DNA of 64,000 bases from Epithemia pelagica (taxonomy: Eukaryota; Bacillariophyta; Bacillariophyceae; Surirellales; Surirellaceae). The notes beneath the pieces were generated by a model. The model was not told where the DNA came from. It searched no databases and saw only the letters and a program-made list of their open reading frames with translations. The stretch covers positions 124,001-188,000 of the forward strand of contig OX337230.1 of NCBI GenBank assembly GCA_946965045.2, in the 5' to 3' direction. The translations under genes and the position numbers were made by a program. Shown piece after piece: positions 1-10,246 of the stretch. Numbering within the stretch: the stretch's first letter is position 1; each line of letters starts with the position of its first letter.

Positions 1-875
1 TCACTGAGAGACTGAGCGGTCACTGTACCGCGTCGCTCGTTGGAAATAAAGGTGCGCTCAGATGGGATATCCAAGCGAGGGAGGAATTCAGGTTTAACTT
101 CATGGTCTGCAATCTGCACACTGGCAATCAAACGAGAAGTCAGTTGGTTCGGTTCATAAATCGTCCCCTGAAAGATGGGCTCAGACGATACAACGGAAAT
201 ACCAACCGTATCTGCAGGTTGGTTCCGCGGGAATATGTCCTGATGCGGTTCCCAGTTGTGGTGGGAAGATAGATGGATGTGAGGCAACTGCTCCAGCTCC
301 CGCTGTGATGGCACCCGAGTATCGAAATAAATGATGGTGCCCTGAGTGTGGAACGGGATGACCACGTCTTCGTGGTAAATACCCATTGGGTCTTTGGAAT
401 ATGGGTTGTCCATGACATCGATGCCATTTGCCCTCACTTGATTGGGGTTGACCAGGGAATGCTTCATCTGGTCCCCCATCCACAATGCTTCATTGAAAAT
501 GAGAATAAATTCTTGCCCGTCGGACTGTCGTGTCCATAAGGTGGCTCCGGTGACGACAGGTACGTGCTTAATGGCATCGTATGCTTCAGTGTATGGGGAC
601 ACGTCGCATTCTTTTCCCGTATATGCCAAGACGGTACAATTTGCGCCAAGAACGATAGTATCGGCATGGGTGTCAAGCTCGACGCGCCCTGTCTCACCGA
701 CGACGTTGGTTCTCTTGATGCACGATTTGGAAGAGGACACTGTGCTGCGTGCACTTGATATCAATCTGCATATTGACCGTTGTCTCCCTACTTGCATATA
801 ATTCCTCTTAAGCAATCGTTCACAGAGTAAACTCACGATTTTAGAATAGAGGATAACAAATAGGGAGGGTAACCA
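1..875 (-). CDS. Pol fragment with protease-like motif, continues beyond the window
   Basis: From the TGA at 876-878 the same frame is open all the way to base 1, with an ATG at about 798. About 55 residues in, it contains LDTHADTIVLG, which resembles the LDSHADT-type aspartic protease active site found in some diatom and fungal copia-like Pol proteins in place of the usual DSGA. The sequence that follows (HTQGTIIYFDTRVPS, then HIHLSSHHNWEP) is typical of the same family. Reverse transcriptase and integrase would lie to the left, outside the window. This is partial by truncation, not by damage. Confidence 0.6.
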
Positions 876-1340
876 TCAGCTGTTCTTAGCTCTGGCTCTC
901 TCATTTCGCCCGCCGAATTTGTTTCCGGCATCATCAGGCACTGGATCTTCTTGATCCTTGTTCGTTGCATCACTGGCTACAGGGATCAAATTCGTAGTGA
1001 TCTCTGCGACTTGCCGTTTGACCTCAGAGAGGAGAGTATCAGCAATGGAGGATACCTCCGATGCTTTGCGTTTGTTTCCAGATTTCTGCTTTTTCTTGCG
1101 TTCATCGATGACCTTTTGTTTGTCGTCGTCGGGGAGATCCTTCCAATTCTTGTAGAATCCCGTGAAGATCGAGCCATCAGGCATGGTAACGCCGCTCTTT
1201 GGTGCCTTTGCACCACGTTGAGGAGTGCTGAACTTGTTGTTGTTGTTTCCTCCGCCACGAATACGTTGGGCCGCGGATACCTTGCGTGCCAGTTGATACT
1301 CCGGCATTTCGCTCACAGCTGCAGCAATATGATTGGCCGC
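876..1340 (-). CDS. Gag C-terminal part, in frame after a TAG
   Basis: The same frame as the preceding Gag piece continues from 1340 to a TGA at 876-878. An internal ATG at 1316 would give a 146-residue product. The segment is basic (clusters of RKKKQKSGNKRK type around the middle) with a Gly/Asn-rich start, which fits the nucleic-acid-binding tail of a Gag protein. No CCHC knuckle is visible. The lack of any frame shift across both stops argues that the unit was until recently one open frame, or that stops are suppressed during expression. Confidence 0.5.
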   Translation of the reverse strand, partial: AANHIAAAVSEMPEYQLARKVSAAQRIRGGGNNNNKFSTPQRGAKAPKSGVTMPDGSIFTGFYKNWKDLPDDDKQKVIDERKKKQKSGNKRKASEVSSIADTLLSEVKRQVAEITTNLIPVASDATNKDQEDPVPDDAGNKFGGRNERARAKNS

Positions 1341-2363
1341 CTATGTGTATGTCAGTCCGTCCATGTCGAACCGGACTTTGAGTGCTTTGACGGTGTCTTG
1401 TAGCTGTGGGTGCTGGACCCTTTTAAACAGCTCTCGAATTTTCGCCGCGTCCGTATACGCTTCCCCCTCGTCTGCATAGATGTTGAACATCTTTTGCAGA
1501 CGATCCAGGAACGTGGTGAAGGGAAGAGAGCGTTCCGATTTGTAATGAAGACTTTCGCGCATGCGATCGGCCGTTGCAATACGGCGACTGGCATTACCTT
1601 CTCCAGCGTAGTGATTGCGAAGAGCGGCCATGTCACGTCGACCATCGGCATAGCGAGTCAAATGCTTGATCCATTGTTCAGCAGTTTCTGAGACTAGGAA
1701 ATTCTTGAGAAGTTGATGGACTTTTCGTGCGTCGGTGCGAAAATGCGTGCCTTGTAGAGGGGCACAAGCAACCATTGTTGCATTGAAGTCGTCTCCAAAA
1801 GTGCCGTTGTGGTCGGGCTGTTCATTCTCACGGACAACGTAGGACAGCGGAACGCCATTAACACCCGGTATGGTGCTTAGATAGTTGACAAACGCGGGCT
1901 CCCAATCGGGCCACTTCCGTTCGTCCTTGAATTTTCCCGGATCGGCAGCCTTGCTAACCGTATCCGCCTGGTCGGCTTCGACCTTGCGAGTCTCGGAGCG
2001 TTCGATTGATTTCGTTAGAACCTCCTTGAACTCATCTTCATCGTTGAGATTGGTAATGTCAGGTCGTGCGGAGCAACGAAAGAAGTCCTGAACCCAATGC
2101 ATGATGCCAAGCATCCATTTGATACGGCGCATGCCGAAAATGATGCGTCCATTAGCGTCGGTGCGCTTCTCAAAGCTTTCAGCCATATTGCGAATATCTG
2201 TTTCGGTAACCCCGGCGAAGTCGCTCAGGGATTGAAAACCACCTTCGTTCCGAATACGAGTCTGGTGCTGGGCATCTGTAAAACCAATCCAAGTGAGAGC
2301 CTGGTTCAGGTCTGCCAATTCTTGTGCCGCCGCTGGTGCGGCTGCCGCTGCTGCTGCTGCCAT
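1341..2363 (-). CDS. Gag-like protein of the left-hand retroelement (N-terminal part)
   Basis: This 340-codon frame starts with an alanine run, followed by a helical segment (LADLNQALTWIGFTDAQ...) and a region rich in Trp and charged residues. I recognise this type of protein as the Gag of a diatom copia-like family; it has no zinc knuckle in this part. It ends in TAG at 1341-1343, and the same frame stays open immediately afterwards to 876. That suggests either a recent nonsense change (CAG to TAG would be enough) or regulated readthrough. The start at 2363 is the first ATG after the leader. The function, particle assembly, is inferred from position and family resemblance only. Confidence 0.6.
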   Translation of the reverse strand: MAAAAAAAAPAAAQELADLNQALTWIGFTDAQHQTRIRNEGGFQSLSDFAGVTETDIRNMAESFEKRTDANGRIIFGMRRIKWMLGIMHWVQDFFRCSARPDITNLNDEDEFKEVLTKSIERSETRKVEADQADTVSKAADPGKFKDERKWPDWEPAFVNYLSTIPGVNGVPLSYVVRENEQPDHNGTFGDDFNATMVACAPLQGTHFRTDARKVHQLLKNFLVSETAEQWIKHLTRYADGRRDMAALRNHYAGEGNASRRIATADRMRESLHYKSERSLPFTTFLDRLQKMFNIYADEGEAYTDAAKIRELFKRVQHPQLQDTVKALKVRFDMDGLTYT

Positions 2364-3571
2364 GTTTCAGTATATATCTGTCTGACAGTTGGTAAGGTAA
2401 AAGCAATTGTATAACAATTAGTATCAGTCGTCGCGAGACAACAACATGCAGAGGTGATCAATCTCCGCTGATAATGCCAGGGTGAGCAAACGCTCAAGTC
2501 CCTCCTTACACAATCTCGACATGCGTCCCGCACGCACGTATGGTCCGAGATTGCGGCGCTCAGTTGCATCCTGTTCGCAGTGGGTCTGATAAACCGAAAG
2601 AAATCGCTCATAACATGGCGGTGTACTCACTAGCTTAGGGGTAACTCAGGATTTCATGCAAAAGAGTGACCATACCGGCCAAGGACTAAGGGATAAGCAT
2701 TATCGCTAGATTCAAGGTATATCGCCAGTGCGCGTCGGCCTCGCTGGGCGGAACGCCTGCCATCTCGTGACAGGAATCTTTCGGGCCGGCGGAGGATTAT
2801 GGGGTCTTGTTTAGGCGCACCTATCCAGTCGATTGGATCGATTCAAATGATTCCTACCAACGGCCACAAACGGGAACCAACTAGCTAGGAATATGAAGGA
2901 GATGAAGGAGTAACTCATGTTCTTCCTCCAACTCCTAGGAGTAGCTCCTACTCCTAGGAGTAGTAGAGGCTTTTCTCCTATGGAGGAGTGTTCTCCCTAT
3001 AAAGCACGTTATTGCATTCGTATTCTTCGAGAGAGATGCATACTTAGTCTCTTGGTCTCTCTGTCACGCTGTCCTCTGGCTCGTTATGGCCCGTGCTCCA
3101 TGAAGGGCAAGGTCTTTGTTCATCATGTTCTTGTCATGGCAAACTTCTTCCATTTGCACACATCATTGGGAATGTTTCCCACTCGATTTGGTTGTCGAAG
3201 AGACAATTTGTGGTGGTCTTCCAACATTCATAGGTAGCTCTTCCTCGAGCCGAGAGTACGTCCTCACAAACGAAACGGGTCATCCTAATAGCACGTATTA
3301 TTAGTAGGTCAGCACACACACAAGTTCAAGTGTGGCAAACATCACAACAAGTGCAACAGCTACATTGATCAAATAAATCAAGAATAGTCTAGAATGCATG
3401 TCCTTTCATGCTTGGGTTCAGTGACTACGAAAAACATGGGCTTGGAATCTCCCAACGACGATACTCTGGAGAGTGGCGTGCATTGCTGTCGTTGTAGTCT
3501 TGTGTTGGTGATATAGGAAACTCATCGGAAGGACTGTCCCCCCGTGGTGGTCGTGGAGGGAGGGTTGGTAC
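2364..3571. other. Intergenic stretch with palindromic repeats and a TATA-like box
   Basis: No convincing gene is visible here. Two copies of the perfect 12-bp palindrome ACTCCTAGGAGT lie 19 bp apart (2931-2942 and 2950-2961). A TATAAA (2998-3003) follows about 40 bp downstream on the plus strand, and GTTATGGCCCG occurs at 3083-3093. That last sequence resembles a copia half-tRNA primer site, so a plus-strand LTR remnant is possible but unproven. The left part (2364-2620) is the leader of the left-hand retroelement. Confidence 0.4.
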
Positions 3572-4771
3572 TCACAATATCCAACAGCTCCATGCAACAT
3601 GTTGCACCTTTCCGGAATTGTCCTTCCCATAATTACCACATCGCCAATTCGCTATCGTGGAGAAGAGTGAAATAGCACCATCTAGGAAACCCGTTCCTTC
3701 TCGAAAATGATTGGGCGGCTGCTCAGAGAGTCGACGAAAGCACCACGAATTCTTGTCCATAAGTGATAATGTCGCACAAGTAGGATGCCGAATCCCACCA
3801 ATCACGGCAACTTGATTGGCAACCGTTACCATACTGCAGCGATGGCTATTTCCGATTGATGGGAGATTCCACACCCGGTTGCGGTGCGTATCCAAGACAT
3901 GCACGGTACCACTGTATCCTCCGGTCACAACCAGACAAGATCCCACGGCAACCATTGCACAAAGACCTGGTGGGTCAGGAAGCACCAAATCAGAGTGACT
4001 GGTCCAAACAGAAGAGAAGGAACTGGCTGTAGTCGAAAAGTCGTCTTTGGCAAACTCCAAATACTCGACCGAGTCAAGTTTGTCGAAATGGTTTTTGCCT
4101 CCCACGACAAAGATGCGGTGACCAATGACCGCACTGGCACAAAATGATCGAGGAACGTTCATAGATGGACCTGCAGTGATAGAATGATTGCTGGTATCAA
4201 TAATATCCACCGACGACAATTCTTCCCCTCCGTCCCATCCACCCATTACTACAAGGTATCGGTTTCGAACTGCAACAGCACAACATCCATATTTTATCGT
4301 TGATAATCGACAAGTTAATGTCGTCCACGGGCTCTCATACGTAGGAGTACTGCTTGTTGTGAAAGATGTCTGCAGCAAATCATTCGAATCAATTCGTTCC
4401 AGACAATCCCAAATTGAAGTTTCACTGAGTCCTCCCATGACGTAAACTCCACCGTTGCACACAACAGCGGCATGTGCGCGGCGTCTCTTGTTCATGGGCG
4501 GACCTTCTCGCCATTGCTTGTCTGGCTCTGCAAAATTCAATACCAGAACAGAATTCGTCGCATGGTCTTCGTGATATCCTCCCATGACGACGACCGCCTG
4601 TGCCTTGTTGTTATTGTTGTCGTCGTTTTCGTGGTGGTCAAGTGCGACCGAAGCATGATCATAACGGTGTCCACCCTCATGAGGAGGCCAGCCATTTTTA
4701 TCCCATTGTGTCGTCTCCTCCAAAAGGACAAGGCCCGACTGCCGTACTTGTTCTTGCCATGTCGTCGGCAT
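3572..4771 (-). CDS. Kelch-repeat protein, tandem copy 1
   Basis: The frame encodes 399 residues of kelch repeats, the blades of a beta-propeller usually used for protein binding. Visible kelch double-glycine strands include VVVMGGYHED, GGVYVMGGLS, YLVVMGGWDGG, RIFVVGGKNH, CLVVTGGYSG and QVAVIGGIRH, so about six blades fill most of the protein. There is no BTB, F-box or signal peptide, so it is a stand-alone propeller. The start is supported by alignment with the two downstream paralogues, which all begin within the same few residues of a conserved QSGLVLL segment. Partner and process are unknown. It is the first of three same-strand copies, spaced about 3.1-3.5 kb apart. Confidence 0.85.
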   Translation of the reverse strand: MPTTWQEQVRQSGLVLLEETTQWDKNGWPPHEGGHRYDHASVALDHHENDDNNNNKAQAVVVMGGYHEDHATNSVLVLNFAEPDKQWREGPPMNKRRRAHAAVVCNGGVYVMGGLSETSIWDCLERIDSNDLLQTSFTTSSTPTYESPWTTLTCRLSTIKYGCCAVAVRNRYLVVMGGWDGGEELSSVDIIDTSNHSITAGPSMNVPRSFCASAVIGHRIFVVGGKNHFDKLDSVEYLEFAKDDFSTTASSFSSVWTSHSDLVLPDPPGLCAMVAVGSCLVVTGGYSGTVHVLDTHRNRVWNLPSIGNSHRCSMVTVANQVAVIGGIRHPTCATLSLMDKNSWCFRRLSEQPPNHFREGTGFLDGAISLFSTIANWRCGNYGKDNSGKVQHVAWSCWIL

Positions 4772-4898
4772 GGTTGTCCAAACGTTTTGAGTGCGCAGAA
4801 TCGGGAGAGATCGGGCGTTTGATGGGGCGTTTGATGGGTGCGGACTGCGCGATGTGTATCGATGGAGACTATTACGCGTGGAAGCTTTGGAGCCAGAG

Positions 4899-4938
4899 TG
4901 TCTGTCGTACGTACGCTATCGCACATAGACTTCATGAC
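4899..4938 (-). promoter_or_regulatory. Conserved motif upstream of kelch copy 1
   Basis: On the plus strand TGTCTGTCGT is followed by CGTACGC and, a few bases later, TCGCACATAGAC with ATGAC. The same words in the same order occur upstream of kelch copies 2 (7967-8005) and 3 (11450-11512), at about 70-170 bp from each start codon, while the surrounding DNA is not obviously alike. Conservation in a decayed intergenic background suggests a promoter element shared by the three genes; the factor is unknown. Confidence 0.45.
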
Positions 4939-5358
4939 AAAGCTACAGTATCTTTTTTGACCAGAGAAGGACAAGCATGTTCTCAAAAGAGCAGCCAACG
5001 ACAAACGATGGACAACATCAACCAGAGCAGAGCGGCGGCGCATCATCCTGTTGTCCTCGTTGACTAGTAGCAAGTGAACCGAAGTCGAGCTCTGTGACGT
5101 GGTGCAGTGTTCTTCTGTGAATGTACATGTACATGGAACATGCGTCGAGAAATGCAGGCATGCATCATAAAGAGATGAGTGGTGTCGTATGGACCGCGGG
5201 CTGCTGGTGTTGGTTTCACCTTCTGTCTGCACCATGTGGTCGTTGCCTCGTGCCAAGTCTTGTGTCAACCTGTATTCTAGTTCACCAAACCAAACTGCGA
5301 GCAGGATAGTGTCGCACATGGGCTCGCATACGCAAGCAAAATCCCTCCTCCAAGGATC
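4939..5358. other. Intergenic stretch upstream of kelch copy 1
   Basis: Overlapping reading frames occur on both strands but none shows a recognisable protein or consistent composition. I see no RNA gene. It probably holds the 5' untranslated region and promoter of kelch copy 1 plus unassigned sequence. Confidence 0.3.
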
Positions 5359-5802
5359 TCAATGCAGAAGCATGCTCACAACACCGACCGAGAACAACCA
5401 TCCTGTCTGTACTAGATCTTTGCGGAGTGTTGAAAGAGACGACACCATGGCGGCTGCTCCCCGCGCCTGCTGTTCCAGAATCAATGTGACGGCTCCACTC
5501 AAGCATTGCCATCCCGTTGCTCCTTGAAACGAGACTACAACAAAAAATCCTCCACCAGTATGGATCACAGTTGCCGTTGCCTCATCAGGCAAACGTCTAA
5601 TGACTGCTCCCTTCACTCGTCAATTCACGATGCTTATACGAAAGAAAGAAAACAATGCAGCCAATTCCAACACCATTGTTCCATCCGAGAGGCCAACAAC
5701 ACTAGGACGACGTCCCACAAATGCCATCGACAAAGAATCAGAAGAGAACATGTCGTTTTTGTGCATCGAAAATGAAGCAAGAGAATGAAACAAGAGTTTC
5801 AT
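5359..5802 (-). pseudogene. Possible decayed small membrane-protein gene
   Basis: Two minus-strand frames, 5802-5620 and 5619-5359, are in the same phase and are separated only by TGA at 5620-5622. Read together they give about 145 residues with hydrophobic stretches (for example MVLELAALFSFF and GGGFFVVVSFQGATG), suggesting one or two membrane spans. The uninterrupted phase on both sides of a single stop suggests a nonsense-inactivated gene. I do not recognise the family, and a chance frame cannot be ruled out. Confidence 0.3.
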
Positions 5803-6610
5803 GGGTCAATGTTACGTCGAAACGACCCGCAACCTAAAAGAGCCAAGAAAAAGGGCTCGAGAATGAACAAAGCCAATTGAGGACGGGTGCATCTGGGGAT
5901 GAGTCTCCCCGATCAATCAACCAGTGCTGTGGTGTGGGCTATACAATGCTTCCCAAACGGTGTCGCATAAAATTCCAAACTCTCTACCAAATTGTTGGTA
6001 CAAGTATCGACAATCCAAATTTCGTCTTCCAGCAGAGAAGCGGCGATTGACCGACATGGGTGTGGACCCGGTACGACGAATTCAAAATCTGTCCAATGGA
6101 AACAACCTGCACTGTCGGTGGACATTTGTTGTGTGATTCTGGAATCGACAATGTCAACCAGCAGAGGCAATGAGTAACCAATTGTGAATACAAGCGTGTC
6201 CACAAAAGGGCTCATCAAAGGGCTGGATCGTATGTACCGTGAGCTTGGCCTTTGCACGAGGTGGAAAAGTCGGACAGAAAAGGAATCAATGTGAAGAAGA
6301 AAATACTTGAAACGCCACCTGCCATACTAAACAGGAGTTCATGAATGCTACAAACTGGCCGTGGCCGATGCATGCACCATGGCGATTGCTTGACGACAAG
6401 TAGGAATCTATTAGTATCATAGGCACGGTGCTCTTTGATCCCAGCTAGTTGTGGTGTCCTTTCGACAGCGCAAGCTAATTCTGTAAAATGAGTCATTAAC
6501 TAATAGGATTCCAAACGTAACACAGGAGTGTTATGATCTTCATCGAAGCTTAAAATTTGTGATATAAACATGGACAACAATTAAGGTAGAATTTGCATGA
6601 TATTGCTTCC
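5803..6610. other. Intergenic stretch with a tract shared with 9130-9180
   Basis: Around 5961-6010 the plus strand resembles 9130-9180. On the minus strand the two tracts encode TCTNNLVESLEFYAT and TCTNTLVAKLEFYAT. The longest minus frame here (6257-5913, 114 residues) ends shortly after this tract. This looks like the tail of a gene that was duplicated together with the kelch copies and then decayed. No intact gene is visible. Confidence 0.35.
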
Positions 6611-7885
6611 TCAGTTTTTCACGTTACTTGCAACATGTTGCACATTTGCAGTGCAATCCTCCTCTTTGCCATCATGACATGTATTGGTCCTCACTCGCTT
6701 ACGAATTGATGTCGAGGTAGTGCAGGATGTAGCATTGATATCTCCAATGTGCATTCCTTGACGAGAATGAAAGCATCGGTTCGGATGCTGCTCACAGAGT
6801 CGACGAAAACACCATGTACACTTGTCGACTATTCCAAATGTTGCACAGCTATGATCCAGAAACCCACTAATCGCGGCAACTTGATTGGCAACAGTCACCA
6901 AAGTAAAGTCAGCGCGGTCATTTCCGAATGGAGGGAGATTCCACACGCGGTTGCGGTGCGTATCCAATATATCTACTTCCACGATTGGATTGTCTCGTCC
7001 TCCGGCCATAACTAGACAAGATCCCACGGCAACCACTGCACAAGTACTTCGTGGGTGGGAAAGCACCAAATCAGAATGAGCGTTCCAAGTGGACGAGAAG
7101 GAAATGACTGCAGCAGACGAATTGTCGTCTTTTCTCTCCTTAGTGTCACGAGACTTGGCAAATTCCAAGTACTCCACCGAGTCAAGATTGTTGTCAAGCT
7201 CATCACGACCTCCAACGACAAAGATTCGCTGGCCAACAACCGCACTGGCACAGAATGATCGAGGACCGTTCATGGATGGTCCCGTAGTGACAATGTCATT
7301 GCTGGTATCGAGAATCTCAACCGACGACAAGGCCGTGTATTCCTTGTCACGGCCACCCGATATAACAATGTATCGGTTGTGAACCGCAACAGCACAACAT
7401 GATCTTCGTTTCGTTGATAATCGACATTTCAATGTCGTCCAATGACCTTCCTGCGTGGTGGTGGTTGTTAAGGATGATTGTAGCAAATCATTGGCATCGA
7501 TTCGTTCGATACAATTCAAAGTTGACCCTAAACTGTCTCCTCCCATCACGTAAACTCCACCGTTGCACACAACAGCGGCATGTGCGCGGCGTCTCTTGTT
7601 CATGGGCGGACCTTCCCGCCACTGCTTGTCTGGGTCTGCCATCTTTAGAATAAGAACGGAATTGGAGGAATAAATATTTTGTGGTTCCATTCCGCCCAAC
7701 ACGACGACCGTTTGTCTCTTGTTGTTGTTGTTATCGTTCTTATCGGAATGATCGAGTACGACCGTAGCATGATGACAACGGCATCCACCCTCAAGAGAAG
7801 GCCAGTCGTTTTCATTCCATTCAAATGTCTCGTCCAAAAGGACAAGGCCCGACTGCCATGCTTGTTCTTTCAGTGTCATGCTCAT
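6611..7885 (-). CDS. Kelch-repeat protein, tandem copy 2
   Basis: This is the longest of the three paralogues, 424 residues. The kelch strands align with copy 1 (VVVLGGMEPQ, GGVYVMGGDS, YIVISGGRDK, RIFVVGGRDE, CLVMAGGRDN, QVAAISGFLD), and several linker segments such as QWREGPPMNKRRRAHAAVVCNGG are nearly identical in copies 1 and 2. The last blade has lost its double glycine (ISGF). It carries a longer basic C-terminal tail with a SIRKRVRTNTCHDG segment, and it shares a QHVA motif near its end with copy 1. Function beyond protein binding is unknown. The near identity of the RRRAHAAVVC tract suggests recent duplication or gene conversion. Confidence 0.85.
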   Translation of the reverse strand: MSMTLKEQAWQSGLVLLDETFEWNENDWPSLEGGCRCHHATVVLDHSDKNDNNNNKRQTVVVLGGMEPQNIYSSNSVLILKMADPDKQWREGPPMNKRRRAHAAVVCNGGVYVMGGDSLGSTLNCIERIDANDLLQSSLTTTTTQEGHWTTLKCRLSTKRRSCCAVAVHNRYIVISGGRDKEYTALSSVEILDTSNDIVTTGPSMNGPRSFCASAVVGQRIFVVGGRDELDNNLDSVEYLEFAKSRDTKERKDDNSSAAVISFSSTWNAHSDLVLSHPRSTCAVVAVGSCLVMAGGRDNPIVEVDILDTHRNRVWNLPPFGNDRADFTLVTVANQVAAISGFLDHSCATFGIVDKCTWCFRRLCEQHPNRCFHSRQGMHIGDINATSCTTSTSIRKRVRTNTCHDGKEEDCTANVQHVASNVKN

Positions 7886-7966
7886 GGTTTACTCACTTTG
7901 GCGAACACACCAAAACAACACAAAACCGCGGAAAATTTTTTTGGGCGTGGGTGTGGAGCGTATGGT

Positions 7967-8005
7967 TGTCTGTCGTCCGTACGGATCGCACATAGCCTCC
8001 GTGAC
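7967..8005 (-). promoter_or_regulatory. Conserved motif upstream of kelch copy 2
   Basis: Same words as at 4899 and 11450: TGTCTGTCGTCCGTACG, then ATCGCACATAGCCTCCGTGAC on the plus strand, here 82-120 bp upstream of the start codon at 7885. Confidence 0.45.
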
Positions 8006-8159
8006 ACGTCCACAGTATTTTTTTCGTTTGATCGCAATTTTTGTCGAAGCGACGATCATTGTGTTTGTCTTTGTGAAATGGTGAGGATATTTCTTGCATT
8101 TCATTTTTTTCAGACGAGACTGACAGTTTCAAGAGTTGCCTTCTCACCCATCCACAAGT

Positions 8160-9075
8160 GGGTCCTCCTCTGTCGCCCGAACTCGTCGACTTCCGAACTT
8201 TTTGAAACAGACACGGTGGCACAAGCGCAAAAACACTTGCAAGACAATGACATATTGACAATATATCCAAACCCTGGTAGCAGCGACAACATGGCAGAAT
8301 TTTGTTTGAGTCTGGCTTGGTATATTCCTTGAGCCGAGAGTGTTGGTCGAACTCGCCAGATGACTTGTACTCGGTGGAAGTCGCTGAAGAATTGGAGAAA
8401 TGGATACTTTGGCACTTGCATAATGCTTTGGAATCGTGGAATATGGCACCGTATAGTGGCTCTGCTATTTCCAAGCTCTTGTTTGTCAACGATAAGCGGG
8501 ACAAATGCCGCATGCCGACGGCTCCAGAGACGAGTTCGCGTCCTACTATGGAAGCAACAAGAGATATCTTTGGGCTTTGGAAAACATCCAACAAGCAACA
8601 AACACACATATCCAGTGTTTTCTTTGTATGTAGAGTCGAGAATGAGGGGAGTACTGACAAAAGGTGCGCTACGGTACCATGAATCACATGTTTACGGAAC
8701 CAAGACTGTTTCGGTGTGCTCTTCCATTTTGTGGGTTACTGTGGCCCCTTCGTTTTGCTGCTCCCACTTTCGTCTTGAAAGACAACAGGACCATTGGGAT
8801 CCATGGATCCTTTCAAAACTGGCGAATGGAATGCTGTTTGTCGGTCCAGTCGGTTTCCAACGGACGAGAATGCCTGCGGATATCAAGAGAAGTCTTTTGA
8901 CAACCAAAGTAGTCACTGTGAAAGATGCAGTGCCATGTCGTTGTTTGAACAGCAAGACGATCGCAATTTTCACGGCCACGTTGGTACTGATCCGTTGACG
9001 TTTGACCTGATATCGTCAGGCATAGATGCCTGCTCTCTTGAATTGCAAACACTTTTGCAAGAAGCCACCTTCTAG
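8160..9075 (+). pseudogene. Decayed protein-coding remnant between kelch copies 2 and 3
   Basis: Three plus-strand frames follow each other with protein-like composition but no single frame survives. One segment near 8195-8332 includes AQKHLQDNDILTIYPNPGSS. A second (8302-8682) includes YSVEVAEELEKWILWHLHNA. A third near 8690-8998 includes WILSKLANGMLFVGPVGFQ. The frame changes at about 8310 and 8690 look like indels rather than introns, because I see no good GT-AG pair there. I do not recognise the family. The call rests on composition only, so it is weak. Confidence 0.3.
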
Positions 9076-10246
9076 ATTTTGGAAGTTTTGCAACCACTGG
9101 ACGATACGAAACAGTACGAGGCATTGTTCTGTGGCGTAAAATTCCAATTTCGCAACCAAAGTGTTGGTGCAGGTATTCTTTTCCTTGTGTCGACCGACGA
9201 CAATCCCAATGCCATTGCCCGCCGTTGCCATTGCCCTCCACGGCGGTTCCAAAATGTCAGTGGAAACGAAATTGGACAAACGGCGTTGTCCATGGGCACG
9301 TGTGGCATGTTATGCCGCCTCCAAAGAACAAACAACAGGCCTGTTCCACAAGGGTAGACGAACGCAGGGCCATGACAAAGGACGACAACAACAAATGAAT
9401 GAGGTAGCGTATACGATAGTGCAAGTTATTGGGCGACGTGGGAAAAGGCGAGCCACCAGAACAAGACGCCAAAGGAAAGAGGCGTCCTCAACAAGGCATG
9501 GAAGAGGTCGAAAAACTTTGAAGGAGGATAAGGATTGTTTAGGAGGGCGTTTGGCTTGGTTGTGGTCGTTCACCAGAAGTTGTGACTGTTCCACTCGGTC
9601 ACCGTTGTTGTCGTCGTTGTCATTACGCACGGGACGATTTCTCATTTTTTTTCTAGGGCCTTGTCGTCGTCGTGTTGCTTTTGCCACACTGGCAATTCCC
9701 AACCGCGTGCAGCGAGAACAGCAGACCATATAAGCACTTTGTTGCTGCCGCAGCTTTTCTTGGCATGATGAGATTCTTCAGAAATCGGCATTTCATCTCG
9801 AGAAGTACAAGCCTCATTATAATTCAGAACGGCAGCCGCCTAATTGGGACTGTTCAAAGCACTTTGTTCGAATGACGTGCGTGGATTGACGCGAGAGAGT
9901 CGACGCACTGTTGTTGTTTTGGACGAACCAAAACACCAAGAGACTAAAATAAAAAGAATAGGTGGAGACTTTCGGATCTTATGGAACTTCTTTTAATGTA
10001 TATAGGTTTGCTTTTTCGCATGAGAAACCAGTCGCATGAACTTTGCCGTTAATTCGACGCAGAGCTAACGGAACTAATGGGTGCTTTGTCCTTGAACGGA
10101 CGACTTGTTTTCTACAACATGATGCTTCCTATGGAGATCATGCCAATCCTAGTATAGCTTCTCCTCCTGTCAGGTCAATCGATCACTGCAATTTGGGCCA
10201 ATTCCATTACAATAACGAACAATAGAAACAAGTGTCATCCCTCGAT
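9076..10246. other. Intergenic stretch between kelch copies 2 and 3
   Basis: The tract at 9130-9180 resembles 5961-6010 (see that entry). A minus-strand frame at 9729-9310 (139 residues, basic, Asn/Asp-rich start) overlaps a plus-strand frame at 9161-9733. Neither is recognisable, and at most one can be real. Beyond 9750 I see nothing. Confidence 0.3.

Larger units (their letters stand above)
1..2630 (-). mobile_element. 5' part of a copia-like LTR retroelement, cut by the window edge
   Basis: Reading leftwards on the minus strand there is a leader (about 2620 to 2364), a Gag-like reading frame, and the beginning of Pol with a protease-like motif that runs off base 1. All three coding pieces are in one frame and are separated only by a TAG (1341-1343) and a TGA (876-878). 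The rest of pol and the 3' LTR lie outside the window, so the LTR limits cannot be fixed. At 2606-2614 the minus strand reads GTTATGAGC, which matches the core of the initiator-tRNA-Met half-molecule primer site seen in the complete element at 42606. The upper boundary is therefore only an estimate. Confidence 0.6.
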
